Below are positions 1 to 8,620 of a stretch of DNA of 49,924 nt, piece after piece. The stretch comes from Corynebacterium sp. p3-SID1241 (GTDB taxonomy: Bacteria > Actinomycetota > Actinomycetes > Mycobacteriales > Mycobacteriaceae): positions 1-49,924 of the forward strand of contig JALXWS010000020.1 in NCBI GenBank assembly GCA_025144025.1, written 5' to 3'. The notes below the pieces were generated by a model. The model saw nothing but the letters and a program-made list of their open reading frames with translations. It was not told the origin of the DNA and did not search any database. The stretch's first letter is position 1. Each line of letters begins with the position of its first letter. Position numbers and translations under genes: made by a program.

Positions 1-4
1 TTTG

Positions 5-77
5 TGCGCCCGGAGGGATTCGAACCCCCAACCTTCTGATCCGTAGTCAGATGCTCTATCCGTTGAGCTACGGGCGC
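5..77 (-). tRNA. tRNA-Arg (anticodon ACG)
   Basis: The minus strand folds into a complete cloverleaf: a 7-bp acceptor stem (GCGCCCG with CGGGCGC), a TCTGA/TCAGA anticodon stem and a CTACGGA loop with anticodon ACG. It decodes CGN arginine codons. The GTTCGAATC T-loop is present, and CCA is not encoded next to the discriminator base. A good promoter lies about 50 bp upstream. The downstream terminator is outside the window. Confidence 0.96.
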
Positions 78-124
78 AGACCGTTGGTAAGCAGTGCGTG
101 GGCTCTGCTGTGCAACGAGAAATA

Positions 125-153
125 ACTATACCCACGGTCTGGGAAACTACCAA
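125..153 (-). promoter_or_regulatory. Promoter of tRNA-Arg
   Basis: On the minus strand TTGGTA (148-153) and TATAGT (125-130) are separated by exactly 17 nt, a good sigma-A promoter. Transcription would start near 118, about 40 nt before the mature tRNA 5' end. There is no coding sequence between it and the tRNA. The assignment rests on sequence and position only. Confidence 0.6.
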
Positions 154-197
154 ATCCCCAGTTCACTTGGTGTATACCCACGAGAAGCAGGAAGGCT

Positions 198-1271
198 TTA
201 GGAAGGAATGAGGGCGGCAACTTCGGCGTCGGAAAGCAGTGCGTCCCGGAAAGCCTGCAGGGTGGCCTCGTGGTCGAAGTCAATGCCGATGAGAACAATT
301 TCAGCACCAGGGGTCACGCCATTGGCCGCCCAGAGGGACGCGGGCATGATTTGGAGGTTCGGGCCGGCTTGCTGCCAGGCGTGCGCGACGCGCAGATCGG
401 TATCGATCCAGCAATAACCCTTGGAACGCACCAGACCGGTACTGGCCCGCAGGGCGGCAAGTAAGCGCTCGCGATTAAAGGGCCGATCCGCACGAAAGAC
501 CACCGAGGAGATGCCATATTCCTCAGTTTCGGGAGTATGCGGGTTGGCCAGCTCTTCGGCGTAGCCGTGATAGGCGGCAGCGGTAGCGGTGTCATACAAG
601 TGGGCATCGAGGACGAGCCGCGGGTCGATGACACCGTTGGTAACAATCACGACGCGGGCGCGGGGGTTCATGGCGCGCACGGTAGCGATGACCCGTTCGG
701 TTTCGGCAGCATCAACCACGTCGGTCTTGGTAATGAGGATAAGGTCGGCGAACTCAACTTGGTCCACTAGGAGGTCAGCCACGGTGCGGTCATCGCCGGG
801 CGTGGCTTCGATGCTTTGGGACGCAAGGCTCTTACCACGGCGCAGCTGGTCAAGAAAGGTGGAAGCGTCCACGAGGGAGACCATGGTGTCGATGGGGGCG
901 ACGTCGGCAAGCGTCGTGCCATCCTCAAACTCCCACTCAAAGGTGGCCGCAACGGGCATGGGTTCGGAAATGCCAGTGGATTCGATGACGATCTGGTCGA
1001 AGCGGCCGGAGCGGGCGAGCTTGCCCACGGATTCAATAAGGTCTTCGCGCAGGGTGCAGCATATGCAGCCATTAGAGAGCTCGACAAAGCGATCCTCCCC
1101 GCGCTCAAGGTGGCCCTCGCCAGCAACGAGGGCGGCGTCAATATTGACCTCGGAGAAGTCATTGACAATGACGGCTAGCTTGCGCCCTTCGCGGTTGGCC
1201 AGCAGATGGTTTAAGAGCGTGGTTTTTCCGCTGCCCAAAAATCCGGACAGCACAGTAACGGGTGTAGCCAT
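198..1271 (-). CDS. CobW/COG0523-family metal-chaperone GTPase
   Basis: This 357-residue protein of the G3E GTPase family carries Walker [10 protein letters not shown] (residues 10-18), the metal-binding CICC motif (69-72), ESTGISEP (97-104) and a TKTD guanine-specificity motif (181-184). A CobW C-terminal domain follows. COG0523 proteins use GTP to deliver metals, often zinc, and many are made under zinc shortage; the metal here is inferred, not shown. An in-frame stop just upstream fixes the ATG at 1271. That ATG lies inside the 3' arm of a 17-bp perfect inverted repeat. A TACCAT hexamer 6 nt before the ATG suggests a leaderless transcript. The gene ends before the tRNA-Arg promoter. Confidence 0.9.
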   Translation of the reverse strand: MATPVTVLSGFLGSGKTTLLNHLLANREGRKLAVIVNDFSEVNIDAALVAGEGHLERGEDRFVELSNGCICCTLREDLIESVGKLARSGRFDQIVIESTGISEPMPVAATFEWEFEDGTTLADVAPIDTMVSLVDASTFLDQLRRGKSLASQSIEATPGDDRTVADLLVDQVEFADLILITKTDVVDAAETERVIATVRAMNPRARVVIVTNGVIDPRLVLDAHLYDTATAAAYHGYAEELANPHTPETEEYGISSVVFRADRPFNRERLLAALRASTGLVRSKGYCWIDTDLRVAHAWQQAGPNLQIMPASLWAANGVTPGAEIVLIGIDFDHEATLQAFRDALLSDAEVAALIPS

Positions 1272-1308
1272 TCCCTAATGGTAACGTTTTTCATTAGGGA
1301 ATGGCTAC
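1264..1308. promoter_or_regulatory. 17-bp perfect inverted repeat over the cobW-family start codon
   Basis: The arms 1264-1280 and 1292-1308 are perfect reverse complements around an 11-nt loop. The left arm contains the start codon of the GTPase gene, and the right arm begins 5 nt after the stop codon of the transporter gene upstream. Transcribed on the minus strand, it would form a strong hairpin without a following U-run. As DNA, it could be an operator for a metal regulator such as Zur overlapping a TACCAT -10 box. Either role is inference. Confidence 0.6.
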
Positions 1309-1313
1309 GTCGC

Positions 1314-2888
1314 CTAGATTGAGAGGCCGAAGATAGGCACTGCCAGCAGGTACACCGTAAGGGTAATGAGGAAGATGCCGATGATATTTAGGCCGAGGCC
1401 ACCCTTGATCATCTCGCCAATCTTGACGTACCCAGAGCCATAGGCAATGGCGTTCGGCGGGGTGGCCACGGGGAGCATAAATGCACAGGTTGCGGCCAAG
1501 GCCACCGGGACGGTGAGGAGCAGGACGTTGATATCGCCATCGGCAGTAAGTCCCACACCCACGGCAACGCCGCCCATGATTGGAATGAAGGTGGCCGCCG
1601 TTGCGGTATTGGAGGTGATCTCCGTCAGGAAGAGCACCAGTGCGGCTACGGCGGCGACGATAAGGACAACTGGGAGGACGCTCAGTCCCTTAGCCATCTC
1701 ACCAATCCACAGGGACAGTCCGGAAGAATTAAAGACCGAGGACAGCGACAGGCCGCCACCGAAGAGCAAGAGAACGTCCCACGGCATCTCATTGGCAGTC
1801 TTCCAGTCGAGCAGTCGAGTGCGACGCTGATTATCCGCCGGAAGAATAAAGAGCACGATGCCGGCAGCGATACCCACGATGGCATCGTCATAGTTCTCAA
1901 ATTCCTTAAGCACCAACGGCAGGATTACCCACGCTGCGGCGGCCAGAACAAAGATGATGCCGGTCATAATCTGAGGGCGGGTCCAAGGGCCGAGGGCCTT
2001 AATTTCATCGTCGATAAGCTCGCGGCCGCCCGGAATATCCTTCATCTCTGGCTTGAAAATGGTGATAAGTAGGGCCCAAGCAATCAGCAGGAAGATCACG
2101 GCGAGCGGCACACCGACCGCCATCCATCGACCAAAGCCAAGGGTAACGCCCCAGGTATCGGCCATATACGCGTTCAGGAAGGCATTCGGCGGGGTGCCGA
2201 TGAGCGTGCCCAGCGAACCAATAGACGCGGAATAGGCGATGCCCAGCATGAGGGCCGTGGCGAATTTCTTTTGCTTCTCCCAGCCGCCTACGGTCTCTGC
2301 GGTCAGCGAGAGCACCGAGGTGCCAATAGGCAGCATCACCACGGCCGTAGCCGTATTAGAAACCCACATGGACAAAAATCCGGTGGCCAGCATAAAGCCC
2401 AAGATGAGGCGCTTGGGAGAGGTACCAATCACCTTCACCACATAGAGGGCCAAGCGGCGGTGCAGGTTCCAGCGCTGCAGGGACAGTGCGATAAGGAAGC
2501 CACCCATGAACAAGAAAATGGTGGCGGAGGCATACGGGGCGCCTACCTCCTTGATTGATCCGACGCCAGCTAGTGGGAAAATAACCAACGGAAGCAGCGC
2601 GGTGGCAGCGAGCGGAATAGCTTCAGTCATCCACCACACGCCCATAAGGATCGTCACCGCTGCAACAGCGCGGATGGCACCAAGCGTGTACTCGGCTTCC
2701 GGATCTGCGCCAGAGGAGCCTTGGACTGTCTCGATGGCATTGGAGGGGAAGATAAAGAAGACAAGTACCGCCAATGCCAAGCCCACGAAGAGGCCAATAA
2801 ACTGCCGGCGCCATTCGCCGCGTGGGACTTTAGGGGCTTCGTCACCTTCGGTGTGGGCGGTGGATTCGTGAGTATGCGGGGTGGTCAT
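1314..2888 (-). CDS. DASS-family sodium-coupled di/tricarboxylate transporter
   Basis: This 524-residue membrane protein of the divalent anion:sodium symporter (SLC13) family has a roughly 28-residue polar N-terminus followed by about a dozen hydrophobic segments. Family marks are WMTEAIPLAATALLP (86-100) and two SNT motifs, WVSNTATAV near 176-184 and ITSNTATAAT near 422-431, which bind sodium and substrate in VcINDY. IGTPPNAF and ATPPNAIAYGSG are also present. It probably imports succinate, fumarate, malate or related anions; the substrate cannot be read from sequence. A GAAGGAG ribosome site precedes ATG 2888. Corynebacteria have a close homologue, DccT. The stop codon lies 5 nt from the inverted repeat before the GTPase gene. 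Confidence 0.9.
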   Translation of the reverse strand: MTTPHTHESTAHTEGDEAPKVPRGEWRRQFIGLFVGLALAVLVFFIFPSNAIETVQGSSGADPEAEYTLGAIRAVAAVTILMGVWWMTEAIPLAATALLPLVIFPLAGVGSIKEVGAPYASATIFLFMGGFLIALSLQRWNLHRRLALYVVKVIGTSPKRLILGFMLATGFLSMWVSNTATAVVMLPIGTSVLSLTAETVGGWEKQKKFATALMLGIAYSASIGSLGTLIGTPPNAFLNAYMADTWGVTLGFGRWMAVGVPLAVIFLLIAWALLITIFKPEMKDIPGGRELIDDEIKALGPWTRPQIMTGIIFVLAAAAWVILPLVLKEFENYDDAIVGIAAGIVLFILPADNQRRTRLLDWKTANEMPWDVLLLFGGGLSLSSVFNSSGLSLWIGEMAKGLSVLPVVLIVAAVAALVLFLTEITSNTATAATFIPIMGGVAVGVGLTADGDINVLLLTVPVALAATCAFMLPVATPPNAIAYGSGYVKIGEMIKGGLGLNIIGIFLITLTVYLLAVPIFGLSI

Positions 2889-3146
2889 ACCGCGCGCTCC
2901 TTCACTAAGAGAGGACTGTGCTGAGGGATATGCTCCGTACTTCCCAGGTTATTAGCTGGCCTAGACAGCAAATAGAAAGTTATCTAATTCACTGCGAAGC
3001 ATGCACTGACCATACAAAACATGTGACGCAGAAACCATATCTCGTCACAATAAACCACCCCCACACCCCCGAATAGCACACACCACACCTGCCTAAAACC
3101 AGAAATGGCTCCACCACTCCTCCACCCCCGATCGATGAAGGATGGG

Positions 3147-4511
3147 TTAAATGCCCAGGACGGTCTTAGCAATGAGGAAGTAAATAATGAGGCCCGTAGC
3201 ATCACAGAAGGTAGAGATAAACGGGTTGGAAAAGACCGCCGGATCGGCACCGATGGTCTTAGCCACGATGGGCATCAGCCCGCCTACGGTCGCAGAGATC
3301 GAGCAAATCAAAAACAGCGTCGAACCGATGACTAGGCCGATGCTCATGCCATAGACCAGCGTAGCCAGGCCCAGTCCCGCCAAGCCGAGCACGGCACCTA
3401 GCAACATGCCGACGCGTAGCTCGCGCCACAAAACGGCAACGAGGTCGCGGGTGCGGACATCGCCCAGCGCCAAAGCACGGGTCACAGTGGTGGCAGCCTG
3501 ATTGCCGGTATTGCCACCGGTGCCGGTCAGCAGCGGGATAAATAGTGAGAGAACCACGGCCTTGGCCAGCGTGCCTTCAAAGGAGTCCAATACTTGCACG
3601 GTCAGCAGCGCAGAAACTGCCAGCACGAGCAGCCATACGATGCGCGAGCGCACCAGCTTGAGCAAAGGCGTGGATAGGTACGGCTGCTGAAGGGCCTCGG
3701 TACCGCCAGCACGAGCGGAGTCTTCGCTATCTTCTTCCTCCACAATGTCCGTAGCGTCATCCCACGTCAGCAGACCGACCAAGCGGTGCGAATCATCCAC
3801 GATTGGCAGCGCAAGAATGTCCAATGGGAGGAACCAACGCGCGGTTTCTTCGGCGTCAGCACTAGCACGGGCAAAAATGGGGTCGTGCATAATATCGGCC
3901 ATGGTCAGCGCGGCATCAGCGGTGAAGATTTCGCGCAGGCTCACCACTCCCACAAGACGCCTATCCTCGCGGGTAATGGGCACGGTGTAGATGGTTTCCA
4001 GCTCATGTGCGGTCTCCCGCAGTTTAAACAGTGCGTCCCTAACGCTCATGTCCGGGTGGATTCCAGGCACCTCGGGTGACATTCGGCGCCCCACCGAACC
4101 CTTGACATAGCCCAACACCACGCCCGTGACATCGCGCTTGGATTGAGTCAGTGAGCGCAGCAGCCGGTCCGCAATCTCCGCGGGCAGCTCATCCAGCAAA
4201 GCCACGCGGTCTTCCGGATCAAGCTCGTCGAAGAACTCATAGACATCAGCATTGCCCAGCTCATCGATGATATCGGCCTGATGCTTTGCATCGAGGGCAT
4301 CAAAGACGACGATTGATTTCTGGCGCGGCAGCAAGCGCAGGGCCAAGGCTGAGCGGACGGCATTTTGCCGCTCGACGACGGCGATGAGTTCCTGCAGGGG
4401 CACCCTCTCCAGGAGTTCCTGCAGGCGTGGGGCCTTGGTGGGGTCAATGGCGTCTTCTTGCTTGAGCCATGCCTCAACAATATCGCTAGCCCGCTCGGTG
4501 GTCTCCGCCAT
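3147..4511 (-). CDS. mgtE: Magnesium transporter MgtE
   Basis: The protein has 454 residues, the normal MgtE length. It is built as an N-terminal MgtE_N helical domain (about 35-135, with FFDELDPEDRVALLDELPAE), two CBS domains (about 145-265) and five membrane helices from about residue 287. In MgtE the cytosolic domains sense magnesium and gate a homodimeric channel. The TGTGGNTGNQAATTV motif in the membrane domain is the conserved pore region. An AAAGG ribosome site lies before ATG 4511. No M-box riboswitch fold was recognised in the 138-bp upstream gap. Confidence 0.95.
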   Translation of the reverse strand: MAETTERASDIVEAWLKQEDAIDPTKAPRLQELLERVPLQELIAVVERQNAVRSALALRLLPRQKSIVVFDALDAKHQADIIDELGNADVYEFFDELDPEDRVALLDELPAEIADRLLRSLTQSKRDVTGVVLGYVKGSVGRRMSPEVPGIHPDMSVRDALFKLRETAHELETIYTVPITREDRRLVGVVSLREIFTADAALTMADIMHDPIFARASADAEETARWFLPLDILALPIVDDSHRLVGLLTWDDATDIVEEEDSEDSARAGGTEALQQPYLSTPLLKLVRSRIVWLLVLAVSALLTVQVLDSFEGTLAKAVVLSLFIPLLTGTGGNTGNQAATTVTRALALGDVRTRDLVAVLWRELRVGMLLGAVLGLAGLGLATLVYGMSIGLVIGSTLFLICSISATVGGLMPIVAKTIGADPAVFSNPFISTFCDATGLIIYFLIAKTVLGI

Positions 4512-4649
4512 GGCCTACCCGCCTTTCCAGCCCCAGGTTATTGACTTCAGCCTTCTTAGACTACGTCATTTGCCCAGAAAATCCGCCAGAGATCCTCCCC
4601 GGCCGCATGACAACGCCCAGAAGCCACCTCAATGATGGCACCGGGATGA

Positions 4650-4958
4650 CTACAGGAATAGACCCCACAGGGCGAAGGCTGCCAGCAAAGACACCAGACC
4701 GGCAGTACTGGCCAAAATGATTGCATGCGGAAGGGGAGCCTGGGAAGACAGGGCGACGTCGACAAGCGAGGCACGTTGCCCCACCGCCAAGACCAGCGCC
4801 AGCACCCCGGCGGCAAGGAGGACGAGCGGCAAAAAGACGTGCACACTCACCGCCCGCATCACGCCTAGCAACACTAAGGAAAGCGCCAAAAGGGTGCGCT
4901 GCCAAGACAGGCGCGTGCGCTCTGGTTGCAGACCAGGATCAAAGGGCTGGTTAGACAA
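4650..4958 (-). CDS. DUF202-family small membrane protein
   Basis: This 102-residue protein opens with a polar stretch and the DUF202 signature ERTRLSWQRTLLALS, followed by three hydrophobic segments. DUF202 proteins (YidG/YidH type) are small inner-membrane proteins without an established function. It overlaps the preceding DUF202 gene by 8 bp, so the two are probably co-transcribed and may form a hetero-oligomer, which is inference. It is shorter and more diverged than its partner. Confidence 0.8.
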   Translation of the reverse strand: MSNQPFDPGLQPERTRLSWQRTLLALSLVLLGVMRAVSVHVFLPLVLLAAGVLALVLAVGQRASLVDVALSSQAPLPHAIILASTAGLVSLLAAFALWGLFL

Positions 4959-5313
4959 GGAACTCGCCTACCAAAAGCGCACCAGCCACCACCACGATTA
5001 CAGCAACAAGGACCGGAAGGCCGAAACTAAACGGTAGCGATCGATTCTCTCGCATCGCGCGCTCTGATTGCTTCCAATGCCCCCACGCCACCACGGGCAA
5101 GATTATGGCGACTATCAGCATGAAGACCGATACCGCAGCACGCAGGGTGCCTGGCAGCGGAACGTCAAAGGCCTCAAGTGCTACTCCGCCAGCAATCAAC
5201 GCCAGGGAAGTGCGAATCCACGCCAGGAACGTGCGCTCATTGGCGAGCGTGAAACGCGGATCAGGGTCGGTGCCAACTGCAAACACCGAACGGGGAAACC
5301 TCGAGTCACTCAT
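4951..5313 (-). CDS. DUF202-family (YidH-like) membrane protein
   Basis: The 120-residue protein has the clear DUF202 core NERTFLAWIRTSLALIAGG, then three predicted transmembrane helices with a basic loop (WKQSERAMRENR) between helices two and three. A longer reading from 5415 is possible. ATG 5313 is preferred because TATAAA lies 9 nt before it, suggesting a near-leaderless transcript, and homology starts shortly after. It is the first gene of a pair with the overlapping 4650-4958 gene. The function is unknown. Confidence 0.82.
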   Translation of the reverse strand: MSDSRFPRSVFAVGTDPDPRFTLANERTFLAWIRTSLALIAGGVALEAFDVPLPGTLRAAVSVFMLIVAIILPVVAWGHWKQSERAMRENRSLPFSFGLPVLVAVIVVVAGALLVGEFLV

Positions 5314-5431
5314 GGGCACCACTTTATATTCATTTGCCTCCTGCGTCGCTATAAGCCCACGTAATGCTTCACCTTCCCGTAGCCTCATAGGCACAGGCCA
5401 GTCCCCCTGAGCCAAGGAGCACCCATCCCCT

Positions 5432-6193
5432 ATGACCCTGCGCTTATGCAGCTACGTGCCGTCCTCCCCACACGAGGACGAGTTTTTCAGCAAAGAGAAC
5501 ATCAAGCGCGTTAGCACCCCAAATACCCGCCCCGATGCCACCGGCTTGCGCGAGACCGTTTTTAACAACGGCCCGTGCCCCTCCAAGAAACATACGAAAT
5601 TCGACTTCCTCTTCCAGCTCTTCCATATGGGTAGCATCATAATTCTGGGACTCTTCCCCTTTGCTCTTACCGGACTCGATTTCCGCATCGCCTTGCTCAT
5701 CAGCCTGCCTATCATCGCATTCGGCATTTCCAAGCCCGTTCGCTGGCTGGCCTCGACCCACAATGAGCGCACTCTGCTCCGCACAGCGTGGGCCAATAAC
5801 TGGCTCGAGTTTTATCCCGTACTGGTGGGAAACTTCTACCACTTTGATACCAAGGAAGAAAAGAACCCTGTAGGCGATGACCACTATTATTTCCACCAAG
5901 CGCGCATCATGGTGTTCTTTCCTGATGGCTCCACGGAAGTACTACCAGAGCTCGCAACCGTGAAAGCTGTCGACTATCCGCCTGAATTGATGAGGTCAGA
6001 TGGCACTGCCATTGCGGAAAACCCCGACGATCTGCGTGTGAGCCCCACCGTTAATAATGGCTGGGCACTACTGGCCGTACTCGCCGGTGACCCGGTATCC
6101 ACAGGCACTCCCAATATCGGCTTGGATGAGCAGCAGATAGAAGCAGCACTTGCCCAGGTGGAGCGCGAGTGGGCAACCGACATTCTGAACTAA
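5432..6193 (+). CDS. Uncharacterised two-helix membrane protein
   Basis: I do not recognise this 253-residue protein. It has a roughly 60-residue polar N-terminus, two hydrophobic segments (about 66-80 and 84-100) and a 150-residue soluble C-terminal region that is probably cytosolic. That region contains aromatic-rich HYYFHQARIMVFF and a C-terminal EEQQIEAALAQVEREW-like helix. Coding character is good and a weak AAGGAGC site precedes the ATG. It is divergent from the DUF202 pair (118 bp apart) and 28 bp upstream of the Nudix gene, which has its own promoter. No enzyme motif is visible. Confidence 0.75.
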   Translation: MTLRLCSYVPSSPHEDEFFSKENIKRVSTPNTRPDATGLRETVFNNGPCPSKKHTKFDFLFQLFHMGSIIILGLFPFALTGLDFRIALLISLPIIAFGISKPVRWLASTHNERTLLRTAWANNWLEFYPVLVGNFYHFDTKEEKNPVGDDHYYFHQARIMVFFPDGSTEVLPELATVKAVDYPPELMRSDGTAIAENPDDLRVSPTVNNGWALLAVLAGDPVSTGTPNIGLDEQQIEAALAQVEREWATDILN

Positions 6194-6221
6194 CCCGCCG
6201 CAGCGAGTTATAGTCGGGCCC

Positions 6222-6605
6222 ATGATTGAAGTTGCCGCCGTAGTTTTCCGTAATTCCTTTGGCCATGTCCTCACCGTGTGCAAGGATTCCTCCACCAAGT
6301 TTCAGTTACCTGGCGGCAAGCTTGAGGCTGGCGAAACCCCTACACAGGCCGCAGCCCGCGAGGTCGCAGAAGAAATCGGCGTTGACGTCCGCCTCCCGGA
6401 GCTATCCCCGCTCGGCACCTTCGACGCGCCGGCCGCCAACGAACCCGGCGAAACCGTGCGCGGCCACATCTTTACCTATCCCCGCCCAATCCTTGCCCGC
6501 GCATCCGCAGAGATTGCCGAACTCGCATGGGTAGACCCCACCAACCCAAATCGCGAGCTCGCCCACCTGCTGCGCGACGAGGTCTTTCCTGCCCTAGAAT
6601 CCTAA
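6222..6605 (+). CDS. Nudix hydrolase (MutT-like)
   Basis: The 127-residue protein contains a complete Nudix box at residues 32-54: G32, E38, R46-E47, E50-E51 and G53 match GX5EX7REUXEEXGU. The family hydrolyses nucleoside diphosphate derivatives with a divalent metal bound by the glutamates. The size and simple architecture fit an 8-oxo-dGTP or related house-cleaning enzyme, but substrate cannot be assigned. TATAGT lies 7 nt before ATG 6222, so the transcript is probably leaderless and independent of the upstream gene. Confidence 0.9.
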   Translation: MIEVAAVVFRNSFGHVLTVCKDSSTKFQLPGGKLEAGETPTQAAAREVAEEIGVDVRLPELSPLGTFDAPAANEPGETVRGHIFTYPRPILARASAEIAELAWVDPTNPNRELAHLLRDEVFPALES

Positions 6606-6703
6606 GGCCCTACTTTATCCCTTAAAAATTTCCTATTGCAGCTCCTGGGAGGGCAACCTAGAGTCATTTTCATCAGAATTGAGTGATGAAAGGACTGACC
6701 CCC

Positions 6704-6907
6704 ATGCCGCAGCAATCCACACCCGGACCTATCACGACGATTACCTTCCTCGTCCTAGGGATCATTAGCTCTGTTATCGCCATTCTCATGGTGCCTGCCC
6801 TCTTCCACGAGGTCACTTCCCTGCGCGCTGCGGCTTTTACCGGAAGCTTCATCTTCGGCGTTGGCATGCTCACGCTCTTCCGCCGCTGCGCCAAGTACCA
6901 GCGCTAA
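6704..6907 (+). CDS. Small two-helix membrane protein, unknown function
   Basis: This predicted 67-residue protein has two hydrophobic segments separated by a short polar turn (PALFHEVTSLRAAA) and ends in basic residues FRRCAKYQR, suggesting the C-terminus is cytosolic. ATG 6704 is preferred over GTG 6683 because an AAAGGA site lies 9 nt before it. It stands alone between the Nudix gene and the tRNA-Ser terminator. It is not a recognised family. Confidence 0.6.
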   Translation: MPQQSTPGPITTITFLVLGIISSVIAILMVPALFHEVTSLRAAAFTGSFIFGVGMLTLFRRCAKYQR

Positions 6908-6939
6908 TAGCAGATTTCTCCGCTTCACGGCGCCGGCAA

Positions 6940-6975
6940 GAAAAAGAAAAATCCCGAGCGCGTACGCTCGGGATT
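6940..6975 (-). terminator. Rho-independent terminator of tRNA-Ser(GCU)
   Basis: An 11-bp perfect stem (6950-6960 with 6965-6975) and a 4-nt loop are followed on the minus strand by TTTTTCTTTTTCTT. It lies directly downstream of the tRNA-Ser 3' end, so it terminates that transcript. Confidence 0.92.
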
Positions 6976-6978
6976 AGA

Positions 6979-7067
6979 TGGCGGAGATGAGAGGATTCGA
7001 ACCTCCGGACCCCAGAAGGGTCAACTCCTTAGCAGGGAGCCCCATTCGGCCGCTCTGGCACATCTCC
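6979..7067 (-). tRNA. tRNA-Ser (anticodon GCU)
   Basis: The cloverleaf on the minus strand has a GGAGATG/CATCTCC acceptor stem, a long variable arm typical of serine tRNAs, a GCTCC/GGAGT anticodon stem and loop CTGCTAA with anticodon GCT, decoding AGC and AGU. The 3' CCA is encoded (6979-6981). It has its own promoter and terminator. Confidence 0.96.
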
Positions 7068-7091
7068 ACGGTTCACAAGGAACCTCGTTTG

Positions 7092-7120
7092 ACAATACCT
7101 GCCTGCCCCGCCACTGCCAA
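7092..7120 (-). promoter_or_regulatory. Promoter of tRNA-Ser(GCU)
   Basis: On the minus strand TTGGCA (7115-7120) and TATTGT (7092-7097) are spaced by exactly 17 nt, giving a start near 7085, about 18 nt before the tRNA 5' end. It faces away from the pat promoter in the same 108-bp gap. Confidence 0.6.
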
Positions 7121-7175
7121 ACTAGCCCCCTCCTTTCCCGCCCATAGCAAAGATGCAGGCCCTAAAGTGGTAGGC

Positions 7176-8219
7176 ATGATTCGCCCAGACCTAAAAACCA
7201 TCCCCGCCTACGTCGCTGGCGCGCGCAATGATGACGCGCTCAAGCTATCCTCTAACGAGGCGGCGCACCCGCCCCTGCCAGAGGCAGCCGCGGCTATGGC
7301 AGAGGCAGCCGCACAGGCTAATCGCTACCCGGATATAGCGGCCACCGCGCTGCGCGGGGACCTCGCCGCGCACCTGGGCGTGGATTATGGACAGGTTGCG
7401 GTGGGCACCGGCTCGTCCGCATTGTGCCAACAGCTGGTAGAAATTACCGCCACCCCTGGTGAAGAAATCCTCTTCCCATGGCGCTCCTTCGAGGCCTACC
7501 CCATCTTTGCCCAAGTGGTGGGAACCCACCCTATCCCGGTTCCGCTAACTGCAGAGCAGCGCGTAGACCTGCCGGCCATGGCGCAGCAGATTACGGACAA
7601 GACCCGCCTTATCTTCGTGTGCAACCCCAATAACCCTTCCGGCACCACAATCACCAAGGACGAGTTCGCTGCATTCATGGATGCCGTGCCTGCCGACGTC
7701 CTAGTAGCCCTCGACGAGGCCTATATTGAATACAACCGCGCCACGAACACCCCGGTGGGCACGGAGCTGGTGGGGACCTATCCCAACCTGGTGTGCCTGC
7801 GTACCTTTTCCAAGGCTTATGGCCTAGCCGGGGTGCGTATCGGTTATGCCTTCGGCCCGGAAAATATCATTGAAGCCCTCAATAAGGTGGCTATCCCCTT
7901 CTCCGCCAGCACCGTGGCCCAGGTTGGCGCCCGCGCGGCACTGGCGGCGCAGGATTCGCTGCGGGAGCGTACCAAGGAGACCGTCGTGCAGCGCGAGCGC
8001 TTAGAAGCAGCCCTGCAGGACTGGGGCGTGCCGCATTCCGAGGCGAATCACGTGTGGCTGCCGGCTAAGAATCTTGCCGGTCTAGGCACCCCGCAGGAGG
8101 TAGCCGCCCGCCTCGCCGAACGCGGCGTGCTCGTTCGCGCCTTTAGCGAGGGAATTCGTATTACCGTTACCACCAGGGAAGAAACCGACGCCTTGCTGCA
8201 GGCGTGGGACGCAACATAG
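7176..8219 (+). CDS. pat: Aromatic amino acid / histidinol-phosphate-type aminotransferase Pat
   Basis: This 347-residue fold-type I PLP aminotransferase closely resembles C. glutamicum Pat, from remembered sequence. Shared stretches are KLSSNEAA, NRYPD, GTGSSALCQQL, FPWRSFEAYPIF, CNPNNPSGTT and TFSKAYGLAG, whose K213 is the PLP-binding lysine. Pat transaminates phenylpyruvate and related keto acids in phenylalanine and tyrosine synthesis. HisC is the nearest alternative. A longer frame runs upstream through the tRNA gene, but ATG 7176 is chosen because TAAAGT lies exactly 7 nt before it and homology begins there. Confidence 0.9.
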   Translation: MIRPDLKTIPAYVAGARNDDALKLSSNEAAHPPLPEAAAAMAEAAAQANRYPDIAATALRGDLAAHLGVDYGQVAVGTGSSALCQQLVEITATPGEEILFPWRSFEAYPIFAQVVGTHPIPVPLTAEQRVDLPAMAQQITDKTRLIFVCNPNNPSGTTITKDEFAAFMDAVPADVLVALDEAYIEYNRATNTPVGTELVGTYPNLVCLRTFSKAYGLAGVRIGYAFGPENIIEALNKVAIPFSASTVAQVGARAALAAQDSLRERTKETVVQRERLEAALQDWGVPHSEANHVWLPAKNLAGLGTPQEVAARLAERGVLVRAFSEGIRITVTTREETDALLQAWDAT

Positions 8220-8227
8220 GAGGCTAA

Positions 8228-8620
8228 ATGCGATCGCTCATTAACTTCGCCCTGAATGTCTTTGCCATTGCGGTGGCGTTGTGGGCCGTGGTCACTGTCA
8301 TTCCCGGAATCTCCATCACTCCGGCTGAGACCGGCAATTTCATCGCTATTGCCATCGTCTTCATCATTATTAATGCTGTAGTCATGCCGGTGCTGCGTGT
8401 CCTCGGCGCACCGCTAACCTGCCTGACGCTCGGGCTCTTCTCCCTCGTCATAAACGGCGCAGCGCTCATCATCGTGGAGTGGGCGCTCAATTCCCTCGAC
8501 CTCGGAATCGGCCACCTTGTCATCGACTCTTGGGGCGCTGCGATCATCGGCGCCATCGTGCTGTCCATCGTCAGCAGCGTCATCAATTTCTTTACTAGCC
8601 CGCTGCGCCGGCGCGATTAA
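8228..8620 (+). CDS. Phage-holin-4-like (PF04020-type) membrane protein
   Basis: This 130-residue protein consists of four hydrophobic helices. Its pattern (LNVFAIAVALWAV, VVMPVLRVLGAPLTCLTLGLFSLVINGA) is typical of the PF04020 family, named after a phage holin but common in bacterial chromosomes with no known function. It begins 8 nt after pat with an AGGAGG-like site (TAGGAGGCTAAATG), so it is likely translated from the pat transcript. Its stop codon region overlaps the end of convergent moaD by 4 bp. There is no phage context. Confidence 0.8.
   Translation: MRSLINFALNVFAIAVALWAVVTVIPGISITPAETGNFIAIAIVFIIINAVVMPVLRVLGAPLTCLTLGLFSLVINGAALIIVEWALNSLDLGIGHLVIDSWGAAIIGAIVLSIVSSVINFFTSPLRRRD

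Noticed and set aside
8228..8620. Prophage holin
   Set aside because: The family name derives from a phage gene, but neighbours are housekeeping genes and no phage gene is present.
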